Shown piece after piece: positions 32,425-40,878 of a DNA stretch of 64,000 nucleotides; position 1 is the first letter of the stretch, and each line of letters begins with the position of its first letter. Where the stretch lies: assembly GCA_963800285.1 (NCBI GenBank), contig CAWDAL010000029.1:1-64000 (forward strand), in the 5' to 3' direction. The notes beneath the pieces are model-generated. The model was not told where the DNA came from. It did not search any database and saw only the letters and a list, made by a program, of their open reading frames with translations. A program made the translations under genes and the position numbers. Source of the stretch: DASUPK01 sp963800285. Lineage in GTDB: Bacteria > Actinomycetota > Thermoleophilia > Solirubrobacterales > 70-9.

Positions 32425-33126
32425 TCAGTTCAAGGAAGCCAGATACGCCGTCAGCGCCTGGATCTTCGCCGGCGGCAGGCCGCCGTAGGACGGCATGATG
32501 CTCGGGCCGACCTCGAGGGAGCGCGCGATCGCGTTCCGCGGGATCCGGGCACCGATGTGCGTCAGCTCAGGACCGGGGCCGTCGTTGCCGTTGTCTCCGA
32601 GCTTGTGGCAGGCGAGGCAGCCCGATTGGGCGACGACCTCCTTGCCCGGCTCGAGGGCGGCCGAGGTCTTCAGGTCGATCTGGCTGGGAGGACCGGCGGT
32701 GGCGCCCAGGAAGGTCAGATACGCCATCGCGATGATCACCAGGATGCCGGTCGTGGTCGCGATCGGCCTGCGTTCGGGCCGTCTCTCGGCATTGCGGTCG
32801 TAGAACGGGAGCAGCAGGAGCAGCACCATCGCGATCGTCGGGATCCCGATCGTCGCGATCGGCACCGCCCACGGCGGCTTGATCACCCGGAGCAACTCGA
32901 AGAGGAAGAAGAAGTACCACTCGGGTCGCGGCGTGTAGGTGGTCGTGGTCGGGTCCACCTTCGGGCCCTGCTCGGCGCCGAGCAGGATCGACAACCCGAC
33001 GATCACCAGGGCGACGATGAGCATCATCACCGTGTCCTTCATGACCGCGTACGGGAAGAACGGCTTCCCCTTCTTCTTCAGGGCCTCGTAGCCGCGGAGG
33101 TACTCCTCCTTGTCGCGCCTGTTCAA
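32425..33126 (-). CDS. qcrC: Menaquinol:cytochrome c reductase cytochrome b/c subunit
   Basis: 233 residues. The N-terminal half is the subunit-IV part of cytochrome b (PRPEWYFFFLFELLRVIK, VLLLLLPFYDR) and the C-terminal half is a mono-haem cytochrome c domain (SGCLACHKLG, with a later IMPSYGG carrying the Met ligand). TTG start at 33126 overlaps the qcrB stop as TTGA and has AGGAGG inside the qcrB 3' end; this is preferred over an ATG 17 codons earlier. The fused IV-cytochrome c form is the Bacillus-type arrangement rather than the di-haem QcrC of typical actinobacteria. Confidence 0.9.
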   Translation of the reverse strand: MNRRDKEEYLRGYEALKKKGKPFFPYAVMKDTVMMLIVALVIVGLSILLGAEQGPKVDPTTTTYTPRPEWYFFFLFELLRVIKPPWAVPIATIGIPTIAMVLLLLLPFYDRNAERRPERRPIATTTGILVIIAMAYLTFLGATAGPPSQIDLKTSAALEPGKEVVAQSGCLACHKLGDNGNDGPGPELTHIGARIPRNAIARSLEVGPSIMPSYGGLPPAKIQALTAYLASLN

Positions 33127-33932
33127 CCCACTTCCTCCTTGGGCACGGCGGGCTTCGGCTTCTCGGTCTTCATCCACGGCGGCGCCGTGGTGCCGAGCTT
33201 GACCACGAGATACAGGTGGGCCCCGATCAGGGCGATGATCAACCCGGGCACTAAGAGCATGTGGATCGCGTAGAACCGCGACAGGGTGGTCGCGCCGATC
33301 TCAGGGCCGGCGCGCAGGAAGTCGGCGAGGTACGGGCCGAGGACGGGGCCGGTCCCGGTGATGTTGTTGGCGACGATCGTGGCCCAGTAGGAGCGCTGGT
33401 CGAAGGGCAGCAGGTACCCGGTCAGCCCCATCACCATGGTCAGGATGATCAGCACCACACCGATCACCCAGTTGAGCTCCCGCGGGTACTTGTAGGCGCC
33501 GAAGAAGAAGGTGCGCCCCATGTGCAGGAAGATGCAGATGATCATCACCGAGGACCCCCACTTGTGCATGCCCCGGACGAACTCGCCCATCCAGACGTCG
33601 TTGGTCAGGTGGGTGATCGAGCCGTAGGCCTGGGTCGGCGACGGCGTGTAGTACATCGCCAGGAAGACGCCGGTCAGCGCCTGGAAGGTGAAGGCGAAGA
33701 GCGTCGCCGAGCCGAGCGTGTAGAACCAGTTGGTGCCCTTCGGGACCTTGCGGTAGAGCATCCCGGTGAGGAAGCTCGAGCCGCCGGTCCGCTCGTCGAT
33801 CCAGCCGAGAGTGTCGGCGCCCGCCTCCTTGGCGATCTCCGCGGGTCCGGCGCCGTTTCCGTTGGCGCCGTTGACCCGCTCGCCGGGCCTGGCGGGACGG
33901 CTCAGTGGTCCTGGTTTCGGAGGCTTCGGCAC
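33123..33932 (-). CDS. qcrB: Menaquinol:cytochrome c reductase cytochrome b (b6-type)
   Basis: 269 residues, four main membrane segments. Haem-ligand His residues are seen in pairs on two helices: RGMHKWGSSVMIICIFLHMGR and FYAIHMLLVPGLIIALIGAH. The short form matches b6-type split cytochrome b. An N-terminal Pro/Gly-rich extension precedes the membrane domain. Translationally coupled to qcrC. Confidence 0.92.
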   Translation of the reverse strand: MPKPPKPGPLSRPARPGERVNGANGNGAGPAEIAKEAGADTLGWIDERTGGSSFLTGMLYRKVPKGTNWFYTLGSATLFAFTFQALTGVFLAMYYTPSPTQAYGSITHLTNDVWMGEFVRGMHKWGSSVMIICIFLHMGRTFFFGAYKYPRELNWVIGVVLIILTMVMGLTGYLLPFDQRSYWATIVANNITGTGPVLGPYLADFLRAGPEIGATTLSRFYAIHMLLVPGLIIALIGAHLYLVVKLGTTAPPWMKTEKPKPAVPKEEVG

Positions 33933-33941
33933 TCGGCTCTC

Positions 33942-34631
33942 CTACGGCGGCGGCGGCACGGACGGCCGCGGCGGGTAGAGGTACTCCCAGACGCCGCCGG
34001 TGAACTCACCGGGGTCGCGGGCACGAACGGGATCGAGGCTGTTGGTGACGCTGTAGCGCGGGCCGATCTCGACCTGGCCGTTGGTGACGCGCGTCTGGAA
34101 CCGGTCGAGCGGGCGGACCGGAGGGCCGCCGATGCGCTCGCCCAGGAAGCCGTAGACACCGCCGTGGCAGGGGCAGATGAAGTTGCCCGCCGCCTGCACG
34201 TAGCGGACCGGGCAGCCGAGGTGCGCGCAGCGCGTGGAGATCGCGATGTACTCGTCCGAGGTCTCGGCCGGGTACTTGCCGTTCTCGGTGAGCGCGGGAT
34301 CGGGATTCCCCTGCCGGACGTACGCGGTCGTCTTGCCGGTCTCGCCGATGCCCTCTACGGCCGTGATCACCACCGGCCGGTAGGTGTCGGCGGTGAAGTC
34401 CGAGGCCGGCCCAACGGCCTGCCAGGGCTCGTCCTCCTGCTTGAAGAGAGGGGCGGCCGCGAAGCCGATCGCGGGCAGCACGATCGCGGCGCCGGCCAGT
34501 CCTCCGACGGCCTGCACGGCGACCGTGAGGGCGGTCCGGCGGTTCATTGACTCACCCTCGAAGTAGCCCGCAGGGTCGGGGTTGGGAAGACCCTTCGGAG
34601 CCCCCTGTTTGTCGTTTCCCTGGTCAGCCAC
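33942..34631 (-). CDS. qcrA: Rieske iron-sulfur subunit
   Basis: 229 residues. 2Fe-2S ligands in CAHLGCPVRY and CPCHGGVYG. A Tat-like anchor (NRRTALTVAVQAVGGLAGAA) follows a short cytosolic N-terminus, fitting export of the folded protein by the Tat system. GTG start, overlapping the upstream hypothetical gene by 8 nt. Confidence 0.93.
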   Translation of the reverse strand: MADQGNDKQGAPKGLPNPDPAGYFEGESMNRRTALTVAVQAVGGLAGAAIVLPAIGFAAAPLFKQEDEPWQAVGPASDFTADTYRPVVITAVEGIGETGKTTAYVRQGNPDPALTENGKYPAETSDEYIAISTRCAHLGCPVRYVQAAGNFICPCHGGVYGFLGERIGGPPVRPLDRFQTRVTNGQVEIGPRYSVTNSLDPVRARDPGEFTGGVWEYLYPPRPSVPPPP

Positions 34632-35274
34632 GGTGTGAGACGTCCTCGGCGGCGAAGCCTATCGAGTCGGCTGCCACGGCCAGCGCATCGCCCATGCCCG
34701 CCTCGCGCGCAGTTTTGGTAGCGCTCCGGAGCAGCTGATCGGCGGCGTCGGGCTCGCCCCCTCGCAGGGCCTCCTTCGCGCGCTCGTGCTCCGGGGTGGA
34801 GCCGGCGCCGACCGCGACCGCTGCGGCGAGCCAGAGCGCGCCGGCCAATGCGAGGGCGCTCCGAGCAGGGCGAGGAGCAAGCCGCTCAGTGCCGGCCGAG
34901 CCGTCGCCGTTCTCGGCATGGACCTGCGCGGAGAGGCTGATCAGGTCAGCGAGCTCGCGGACGGCGTCGAGGTCGCCGCGCGCCGCCAGCTTCTCGAGGC
35001 CGAGGGCATAGAGGTAGTCGCCGGCGAGCAGACGGAGGTCGCCGTCGGCTCCGTCGATCAGCCTCGGCTGCTCGTAATGGAGCAGGTAGCCCTCACGAAT
35101 CGCCTCGACGAGGACCGTGTACTCATCCGCCGCCCCCTCCGCGCGCGGGCCGGAGGCCGCCAGGGCACCGAGCGCGGGCAGCTCGTCCGCGTCGCGGACA
35201 TGGGGAGTGATCACGTTCTCCCCGTCGCGAAGGAGCGCCGACAGGGCGGCGAGGGAGGTCGGGGTCGAGGTCAT
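34624..35274 (-). CDS. Unknown protein encoded between hemL and qcrA
   Basis: 216 residues. The N-terminal two thirds are helical (VLVEAIREGYLLHYEQPRLI; LLAGDYLYALGLEKLAARGD), faintly like the second half of prenyl synthases or their non-catalytic subunits but lacking any DDxxD motif. A C-terminal membrane segment (LALAGALWLAAAVAVGAGS) is followed by a helical tail. Overlap with qcrA suggests a role in bc-complex assembly or quinol metabolism; this is context-based inference. Confidence 0.6.
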   Translation of the reverse strand: MTSTPTSLAALSALLRDGENVITPHVRDADELPALGALAASGPRAEGAADEYTVLVEAIREGYLLHYEQPRLIDGADGDLRLLAGDYLYALGLEKLAARGDLDAVRELADLISLSAQVHAENGDGSAGTERLAPRPARSALALAGALWLAAAVAVGAGSTPEHERAKEALRGGEPDAADQLLRSATKTAREAGMGDALAVAADSIGFAAEDVSHRG

Positions 35275-35285
35275 TCGTCCGTCCG

Positions 35286-35291
35286 AGATTA
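35286..35291 (-). promoter_or_regulatory. -10-like TAATCT before the pre-qcrA gene
   Basis: TAATCT on the minus strand ends 11 nt before ATG 35274, in the gap after hemL, the same spacing as rpsF. Confidence 0.4.
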
Positions 35292-35301
35292 GAGCGGCGG
35301 G

Positions 35302-36570
35302 TCAGGGGATGGCCTGCTGAAAGGCCTCGGCGGCGGCCGCGATCGTCCGGTCGATCGACTCCTCGTCGTGAGCCAGCGAGGGAAACCAGGCCTCGAACTG
35401 GGAGGCGGGCGGGTAGACGCCGCGCTCGAGCATGGCGCGGCAGAAGCGGCCGTAGGCACCGGCGTCGCAGGCCTGAGCGCCCGCGAAGTCGCGCACGGGC
35501 TCGTCGCTGAAGAAGACGGTGAGCAGTCCCGGCACGCTCGCGACCTGGACCGGCAGATCGGCGGCCGCCCGCCGCAGACCGGTCGCGAGCCGGTTCGTGG
35601 CGGACTCGATCCCGACGTAGGCGGGGCCGTCGAGCTTGCGCAGGGTGGCGAGGCCCGCGGCGACCGCGAGCGGGTTCCCGGAGAGCGTTCCGGCCTGGTA
35701 GACGTCCCCGGCGGGGGCGATCCGCTCCATCAGCTGGCGACTGCCGCCGTAGGCGGCAGCGGGCAGCCCGCCGCCGATCACCTTCCCCATCACGGTCAGG
35801 TCCGCCTCGACCCCGAGCAGCTCCTGCGCCCCGCCGCGCGCCACGCGGAAGCCGCTGATCACCTCGTCGAGGATGAGCAGCGAGCCCGCCTCCGCGGTGG
35901 CGTCCCTGATCGCCTCGAGGAATCCTGTATCCGGCGGGACCACTCCCATGTTCGCCGGAACGGGCTCGGCGATCACCGCAGCCGGGCGTCCCCGGGTGAT
36001 CGCCTCGACCACGGCGCCGGTGTCGTTCCAGGGAACGATCACCGTGTCCGAGGCCTGCGCCTCGGTGACGCCCGGGCTGGCCGGGACTCCTGCGGTCGCG
36101 AGGCCGGAGCCGCCCTCGGCCAGCAGCCCGTCGACATGGCCGTGGTAGGCGCCCGCGAACTTCATCACGCTCGTCCGGCCGGTTGCCGCGCGCGCGAGGC
36201 GCAGCGCCGACATCGTCGCCTCGGTCCCCGAGCTCGTCATGCGGATCATCTCGACGCTCGCAAAGCGATCGACCACCTCGCGTGCCAGCTCCACCTCGCC
36301 GGCCGTCGGAGCGCCGTAGCTGGTGCCGCGGCCGGCGGCCTCCCGAACGGCCTCGACGACGGACGGATCGGCGTGCCCCAGGATCAGAGGGCCCCAGGAG
36401 GAAACCCAGTCGACGTAGCGGTTGCCGTCGACGTCCCAGATGTGGGGCCCCTCTCCGCGCTCGATGAAGATCGGGTCGCGCCCGATCGAGCGCATCGCTC
36501 GCACCGGAGAGTTCACCCCTCCGGGCGTCACCTCGAGAGCCTGCCGGTACAGCTCCTCCGACCGGCTCAG
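35302..36570 (-). CDS. hemL: Glutamate-1-semialdehyde 2,1-aminomutase, probable CTG start
   Basis: 422 residues from CTG 36570. PLP enzyme making 5-aminolevulinate: PGGVNSPVRA at the N-terminus, TSYGAPTAGEVELAREV, SSGTEATMSALRLAR, AGAYHGHVDGLL, ILDEVISGFRVARGG and VMGKVIGGGLPAAAYGG with the PLP Lys. The conserved N-terminal helix (SRSEELYRQALEV) lies upstream of the first GTG (36531), and the only initiator candidate before an in-frame stop is CTG at 36570. It overlaps the preceding stop as CTGA, with GGGAGG 10 nt before. GTG 36531 (409 residues) would lack that helix. Confidence 0.9.
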   Translation of the reverse strand: MSRSEELYRQALEVTPGGVNSPVRAMRSIGRDPIFIERGEGPHIWDVDGNRYVDWVSSWGPLILGHADPSVVEAVREAAGRGTSYGAPTAGEVELAREVVDRFASVEMIRMTSSGTEATMSALRLARAATGRTSVMKFAGAYHGHVDGLLAEGGSGLATAGVPASPGVTEAQASDTVIVPWNDTGAVVEAITRGRPAAVIAEPVPANMGVVPPDTGFLEAIRDATAEAGSLLILDEVISGFRVARGGAQELLGVEADLTVMGKVIGGGLPAAAYGGSRQLMERIAPAGDVYQAGTLSGNPLAVAAGLATLRKLDGPAYVGIESATNRLATGLRRAAADLPVQVASVPGLLTVFFSDEPVRDFAGAQACDAGAYGRFCRAMLERGVYPPASQFEAWFPSLAHDEESIDRTIAAAAEAFQQAIP

Positions 36571-37670
36571 GTGTGCTCAGCCTCCCAGCGCGCGTAGTCG
36601 TCCGTGAAGTAGTGGAGGCGGATCTTCTTGAATTCGGTCGAGGAGTAGAGGACCGCGCGGTCGTCCCCGTGAAGGTCGTGCGCGTCTGCGATCCCATCGA
36701 GGACCGCGTCGCACTCCTCCTTCGAGCGGCCGTGGGCCATGGTGAAGACGCTGTAGGGCCAGTCCGCGTAGGTCGGGCGCTGGTAGCAGTGGGAGATGCC
36801 GCGGACGGCGGCCATCCGTGCCCCGACGTCCATGATCTGGTCCTCCGGCACGCGCCAGACTCCCATGCCGTTGGCGGAGAAGCCGGCGCGGCGGTGGAAG
36901 AGGATCGCGGCCACGCGACGCAGGATCTTGCGGTCGACCATCCCCCGGAGGTGCTCGAGGAAGGCATCGGTATCCATGCCGACCGCGGCGGCGGCATCGT
37001 CGTACGGCCGGTCGGTGACCTCCATCGGCCCCTGCAGCGCACGGATCACGGCTATGTCGCCCTCGTCATAGGGCTGTCGCTCGAGCTCGCGCGGGGGCGC
37101 CGCCTCGACGGTCTTGGCGAGCTCCTCGGTCCCGCCCTCCATCTCGAGGTTCATGTTGATCTTGAAGAGCTGCAGCGTCGGCAGCTGGCGGATCGACTCG
37201 GCGCCGGTCAGGCGCTGCAGGACGTCGAGCGTGCCCTGCAGTCCGAGCTCGGAGTCCGGGGGCGTCGCGATCGTGAACCAGAGGTTGAACTCGTGGGTCC
37301 GCAGGTAATTGTGCGAGACGCCGGGGTGCTCGTTGATGATCTGGGCCGCCCGGTGCGGATTCTCGGAGTCGACCTTGGCCGCGACCAGCATCGAGCTGTA
37401 GCCGAGGGCGCGCGTATCGAAGATCGGCGTGATCTCGCGGATGATCCGCCCGTCGAGCAGGCGCTGGGTGCGCTCCTTGACGTCGCTCGGGTCGAGCTCC
37501 GCCTCGGCGGCGATCAGCTCGAAGGGCTCCGGCTCGAGCGGGTAGCTCGACTGGAGCAGGTTCATCAGGTGCTTGTCGGTGTCGTCCAGCGGGATTGCGG
37601 CGCCGCCCGCGCGCGAGCGGAGCTTCGGCCGGGCGGCTGCCGTGGTGATCCCGTCCGCGGGCTTGTTCAC
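36567..37670 (-). CDS. Fused AhbA/AhbB-like siroheme decarboxylase homologue (two AsnC/Lrp-type halves)
   Basis: 367 residues with two tandem winged-helix plus AsnC-like units (about 25-195 and 200-367). The halves carry the AhbA/B (NirDLGH) signatures: SHNYLRTHEFNLWFTIATP in the first and SHCYQRPTYADWPYSVFTM in the second. Family members decarboxylate siroheme to didecarboxysiroheme in alternative heme or heme d1 synthesis; related proteins are often mis-named Lrp regulators. GTG start overlapping the hemB stop by 4 nt; its own stop overlaps hemL. Location inside a hemB-hemL operon is the striking feature. Confidence 0.82.
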   Translation of the reverse strand: MNKPADGITTAAARPKLRSRAGGAAIPLDDTDKHLMNLLQSSYPLEPEPFELIAAEAELDPSDVKERTQRLLDGRIIREITPIFDTRALGYSSMLVAAKVDSENPHRAAQIINEHPGVSHNYLRTHEFNLWFTIATPPDSELGLQGTLDVLQRLTGAESIRQLPTLQLFKINMNLEMEGGTEELAKTVEAAPPRELERQPYDEGDIAVIRALQGPMEVTDRPYDDAAAAVGMDTDAFLEHLRGMVDRKILRRVAAILFHRRAGFSANGMGVWRVPEDQIMDVGARMAAVRGISHCYQRPTYADWPYSVFTMAHGRSKEECDAVLDGIADAHDLHGDDRAVLYSSTEFKKIRLHYFTDDYARWEAEHT

Positions 37671-38656
37671 CGGCGCACCGCCTCGCTGGAGAGCCAGGCC
37701 GCGGCGTCCTTGGCGAAGTAGGTGATGATCATGTCCGCGCCCGCCCTCCGAATGGCGGTCAGGGACTCCATCGCGGCGGCGCGCTCGTCGATCCAGCCGT
37801 TGGCGGCCGCCGCCTTCAGCATCGAGTACTCGCCACCCACGTGGTAGGCGGCCAGCGGGGCGCCGGTCGCGTCCTTGACGCGGCGGATCACATCGAGATA
37901 GGGCAGCGCCGGCTTCACCATGACGACGTCCGCGCCCTCCTCGAGGTCGAGCTTGGCCTCTCGGACCGCTTCCTCCGCGTTCGCCGGGTTCATCTGGTAC
38001 CCCCGGCGATCGCCGAACTCCGGGGTGGACCCGGCGGCCTCGCGGAACGGGCCGTAGAAGGCGGAGGCGTACTTGGCGCTGTAGGCGATGATCGGAACGT
38101 CGGAGTGCCCCTCCTCGTCGAGCTGGCCGCGGATCGCCCCCACGCGGCCGTCCATCATGTCGCTCGGCGCCACCGCGTCCGCCCCGGCGTCGGCGTGGGA
38201 GATCGCCGTCTTGGCGAGCAGCTCGATCGTCAGATCGTTGTCGACCTCTCCCCCGCGGACGATCCCGCAGTGCCCATGCGAGGTGTACTCGCAGAGGCAG
38301 ACGTCGGTGATCACGACGATCTCGGGATGCGCTTCCTTCAGCCCGCGAACGGCCATCTGGACGACGCCCTCGTCGTCATAGGCCTCGCTGCCGACCTCGT
38401 CCTTGCTGGCCGGAATCCCGAACAGGATGACCGCCCTGATCCCGGCAGCCGCGATCTCGGTGACCTCGGCGACGGCCTCGGAGATCGAGAGCCGCTCCAT
38501 GCCGGGCATGCTCTCGATGGGCTCCCGGACGCCCTCGCCCGCGGTGATGAAGAGGGGCTGGACCAGGTGGTCCGCCGTCAGGTCAGTCTCGCGAACCAGG
38601 TCGCGGAGCGGCTCTGTGCGGCGCAGTCGGCGCAGGCGTGTCACCGGAAAGCTCAC
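37667..38656 (-). CDS. hemB: Delta-aminolevulinic acid dehydratase (porphobilinogen synthase)
   Basis: 329 residues from GTG 38656. Condenses two 5-aminolevulinates. VCLCEYTSHGHCG (metal-site Cys residues), APSDMMDGRVGAIR, IIAYSAKYASAFYGPFR with Schiff-base Lys, and VMVKPALPYLDVI with the second active-site Lys. GTG 38656 is preferred over GTG 38680 because a TAGAAT hexamer sits 7 nt upstream of it. First gene of the hem-qcr block. Confidence 0.94.
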   Translation of the reverse strand: MSFPVTRLRRLRRTEPLRDLVRETDLTADHLVQPLFITAGEGVREPIESMPGMERLSISEAVAEVTEIAAAGIRAVILFGIPASKDEVGSEAYDDEGVVQMAVRGLKEAHPEIVVITDVCLCEYTSHGHCGIVRGGEVDNDLTIELLAKTAISHADAGADAVAPSDMMDGRVGAIRGQLDEEGHSDVPIIAYSAKYASAFYGPFREAAGSTPEFGDRRGYQMNPANAEEAVREAKLDLEEGADVVMVKPALPYLDVIRRVKDATGAPLAAYHVGGEYSMLKAAAANGWIDERAAAMESLTAIRRAGADMIITYFAKDAAAWLSSEAVRR

Positions 38657-38663
38657 GGTGTTG

Positions 38664-38669
38664 ATTCTA
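38664..38669 (-). promoter_or_regulatory. -10 element (TAGAAT) before hemB
   Basis: TAGAAT on the minus strand ends 7 nt before GTG 38656. No Shine-Dalgarno sequence in the gap; predicts a leaderless hemB operon mRNA. Confidence 0.5.
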
Positions 38670-38720
38670 GGGCGGTGCACCGGGCGCTCGGCGGGCGGGT
38701 CCTGTCGCCACGAGCGGCGC

Positions 38721-40073
38721 TCAGGCGAACCGCCGTAAGGCCAACCGGGCCAACACCAGGTACCCGACGGTCAAGAGCGCGAGGTGGAGCAGCGGCAGGC
38801 CCAGGGCCGGGCCGGAGGCCGAGAGGGCGCCTGAGAGAGCGTCCACCGCCGGGCGGAACGGGAAGACCCCCGCGATCACGTGGATCACGTCGAGCAGGCC
38901 CTTGCTGACCGTGCCCGACGGGACCAGCGAGATGAAGGCCACCGGCAGCGCCAGGGCGAAGGCGAGCAGGGCGCTCGCCCGCACCTCTCGGGCGGCCGCC
39001 CCGATCGCCAGGCCGAGGCCCGAGGAGGCCGCGCCCGCCAGCAGGATCGCCGGGACGATCAAGTGGATCCGGCCCCAGGAGATGGATTCGAACGGCGTGA
39101 TCGCCGCCAGCAGGAGCAGGGTCACCACCAGGGCCGCGGCCGTCCCGAGCGTCGCCTTCTCGACCAGCAGGCCGGTGCGGCTGACCAGGCCCCGGGTGAG
39201 GCGCGTGAACGTGTTCTCCTCCCGCTCCAGGGCGAGTGAGCCGGAGACGAGCAGCACCGTGACGAAGAGCAGGGTGATCGCGGCCGCGACGGCGACCGCG
39301 AAGGTGTCGAGCGGCGGGACGCTCCCCGCGATCACGTCCTTGTTCACGGCGATCGGCTGGCGGATCGAGGAGAGCAGGCTGTCGGCCAGGGCGAGGTTCT
39401 GGCGCGCCAGCCGAGCGAAGTCGCTGACCTCGGCGACCTGGGCGCGCTTCGCCGGCGGCAGGGTCGTCTCGACCTGGTTGAGGATCTCCTCGGCCTTCTG
39501 CAGCCCGAGGATGTGGACGGTCTGGTTGATGAAGGGAATCTCGAACGAGCCGCCGTTGGCGAGGATCCGCTCGTAGTTGCCGGCGACATCGCTGATCTTC
39601 TCGGAGATCAGCAGGTTGGCCTGGGTGAGCAGGGAGCGGATGCGGTCGTCGACCACCTGCGCCTTGAGCGGATCGTCGTTGTTGACGATCACGTCCACGG
39701 TCGCCGGCTCGCTGGAGTTGGTGCTGAGCTCGCCCTGCAGCTTGCTGATGAAGTCGGGGGGCAGGATGAGCCCGCCGAGCACGTCGCCGTCCTTGACCTT
39801 CTGCTCGACCTCCGCGCGGCTGGAGACGTCGACGCACTCGATCTTCGCGCAGAGCTGACGGCGCGCCTCGTCCTGGCTGAATCCGCTGTCTCCCAGATTG
39901 AGCCCGCCGCCCTTCGGGATCTGGTTGAGGAAGGCGACCCGCGGCTTCTCGGGGCTCCGGGAGATCGCCAGGCCGATCAGGACGGCGAGCACGATCGGAT
40001 AGACGATCAACAGGCCGGTGACGAGCGGGGAGCGCCGCAGCAGCTGGAGGTCCTTGACCAGCAGCCAGCGCAT
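38721..40073 (-). CDS. ABC-2 type transporter permease
   Basis: 450 residues. One N-terminal helix (GLLIVYPIVLAVLIGLAI), a large extracytoplasmic domain (about 40-270) and five C-terminal helices including TLLFVTVLLVSGSLALERE and IVPAILLAGAASSGLGLA, the ABC2_membrane layout seen in drug, lipid or polysaccharide exporters. Starts within the last base of the ATPase stop, so one operon. Substrate unknown. Confidence 0.85.
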   Translation of the reverse strand: MRWLLVKDLQLLRRSPLVTGLLIVYPIVLAVLIGLAISRSPEKPRVAFLNQIPKGGGLNLGDSGFSQDEARRQLCAKIECVDVSSRAEVEQKVKDGDVLGGLILPPDFISKLQGELSTNSSEPATVDVIVNNDDPLKAQVVDDRIRSLLTQANLLISEKISDVAGNYERILANGGSFEIPFINQTVHILGLQKAEEILNQVETTLPPAKRAQVAEVSDFARLARQNLALADSLLSSIRQPIAVNKDVIAGSVPPLDTFAVAVAAAITLLFVTVLLVSGSLALEREENTFTRLTRGLVSRTGLLVEKATLGTAAALVVTLLLLAAITPFESISWGRIHLIVPAILLAGAASSGLGLAIGAAAREVRASALLAFALALPVAFISLVPSGTVSKGLLDVIHVIAGVFPFRPAVDALSGALSASGPALGLPLLHLALLTVGYLVLARLALRRFA

Positions 40074-40822
40074 CAGAGGCCCCGCTGCCGCAGGAAGCGG
40101 ACGAAGTCGTACTCGGCGGTCGGCGGCTGTCCCTTGGGGCGAGCGCCCGCCGCCCGGCGCATCTGGGCGAGGGAGCCGTCGAAGATCGTCTCCCCGTCGG
40201 CGAGCACCACCAGCCGGTCGCTGTACTGGCTCGCCTCCTCGATCTGATGGGTCGAGTAGATGACGGTCGTTCCCGCCTTGGCCAGGCCCGCGACGAACTC
40301 CCAGAGCCGGACTCGCTGGCTTGGGTCGAGCCCCGAGCTCGGCTCGTCCAGGAGCAGTACGGAGGGATCGCCCAGGAGGCCGATCGCGATGTTGATCCGC
40401 TGCTGGTTGCCGCCGGAGAGCGAGGACACCTGGTCGTGCCTGCGTTCCCGGAGCCCGGTCTGGTCCAGCATCCGATCGATCGTCCCCTCCACGTCCTCGG
40501 CGCCCTCCATGCGGGCGAAGAGCCGCAGGTTCTCCTCGACCGTCAGGCGTCGATAGAGGGCGGCCTGCTGCGGGACCCAGCCCACCTCGCCGTCTGAGCG
40601 GTTGATGACCCCCGAGTCGGCGGCCGTGATCCCGGCGAGGATGGAGAGCAGCGTGGTCTTGCCGGCGCCGTTCGGCCCGAGCACCGCGAGCAGCTCGCCC
40701 CTATCGGCCGCCAGGCTGACCTCCGTGAGGGCCCGCCGGTGGCCGAACGACTTCGAGAGGCCCTCCACCTCGAGCACGGGGGCGGCCTGACGCCGGCGCG
40801 CCCGGGAAGGCTTCTCACTCAT
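40073..40822 (-). CDS. ABC transporter ATP-binding protein
   Basis: 249 residues. Walker A GPNGAGKTT, signature SSLSGGNQQRINIAIGLLG, Walker B VLLLDEPSSGLDPSQR, H-loop YSTHQIEEA. Partner of the overlapping permease gene. Pattern fits DrrA/NatA-like exporters. Confidence 0.92.
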   Translation of the reverse strand: MSEKPSRARRRQAAPVLEVEGLSKSFGHRRALTEVSLAADRGELLAVLGPNGAGKTTLLSILAGITAADSGVINRSDGEVGWVPQQAALYRRLTVEENLRLFARMEGAEDVEGTIDRMLDQTGLRERRHDQVSSLSGGNQQRINIAIGLLGDPSVLLLDEPSSGLDPSQRVRLWEFVAGLAKAGTTVIYSTHQIEEASQYSDRLVVLADGETIFDGSLAQMRRAAGARPKGQPPTAEYDFVRFLRQRGL

Positions 40823-40829
40823 CGCGCGA

Positions 40830-40835
40830 AAGCTA
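40830..40835 (-). promoter_or_regulatory. -10-like TAGCTT before the ABC ATPase gene
   Basis: TAGCTT on the minus strand ends 7 nt before ATG 40822. A divergent TACGCT at 40863-40868 (+) precedes the next gene by 10 nt, so this 56-bp gap probably holds two short-spacing promoters. Confidence 0.4.
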
Positions 40836-40878
40836 GCGACATGGCCTGGACCGCACGTGGTCTACGCTCCCCCGCCTG

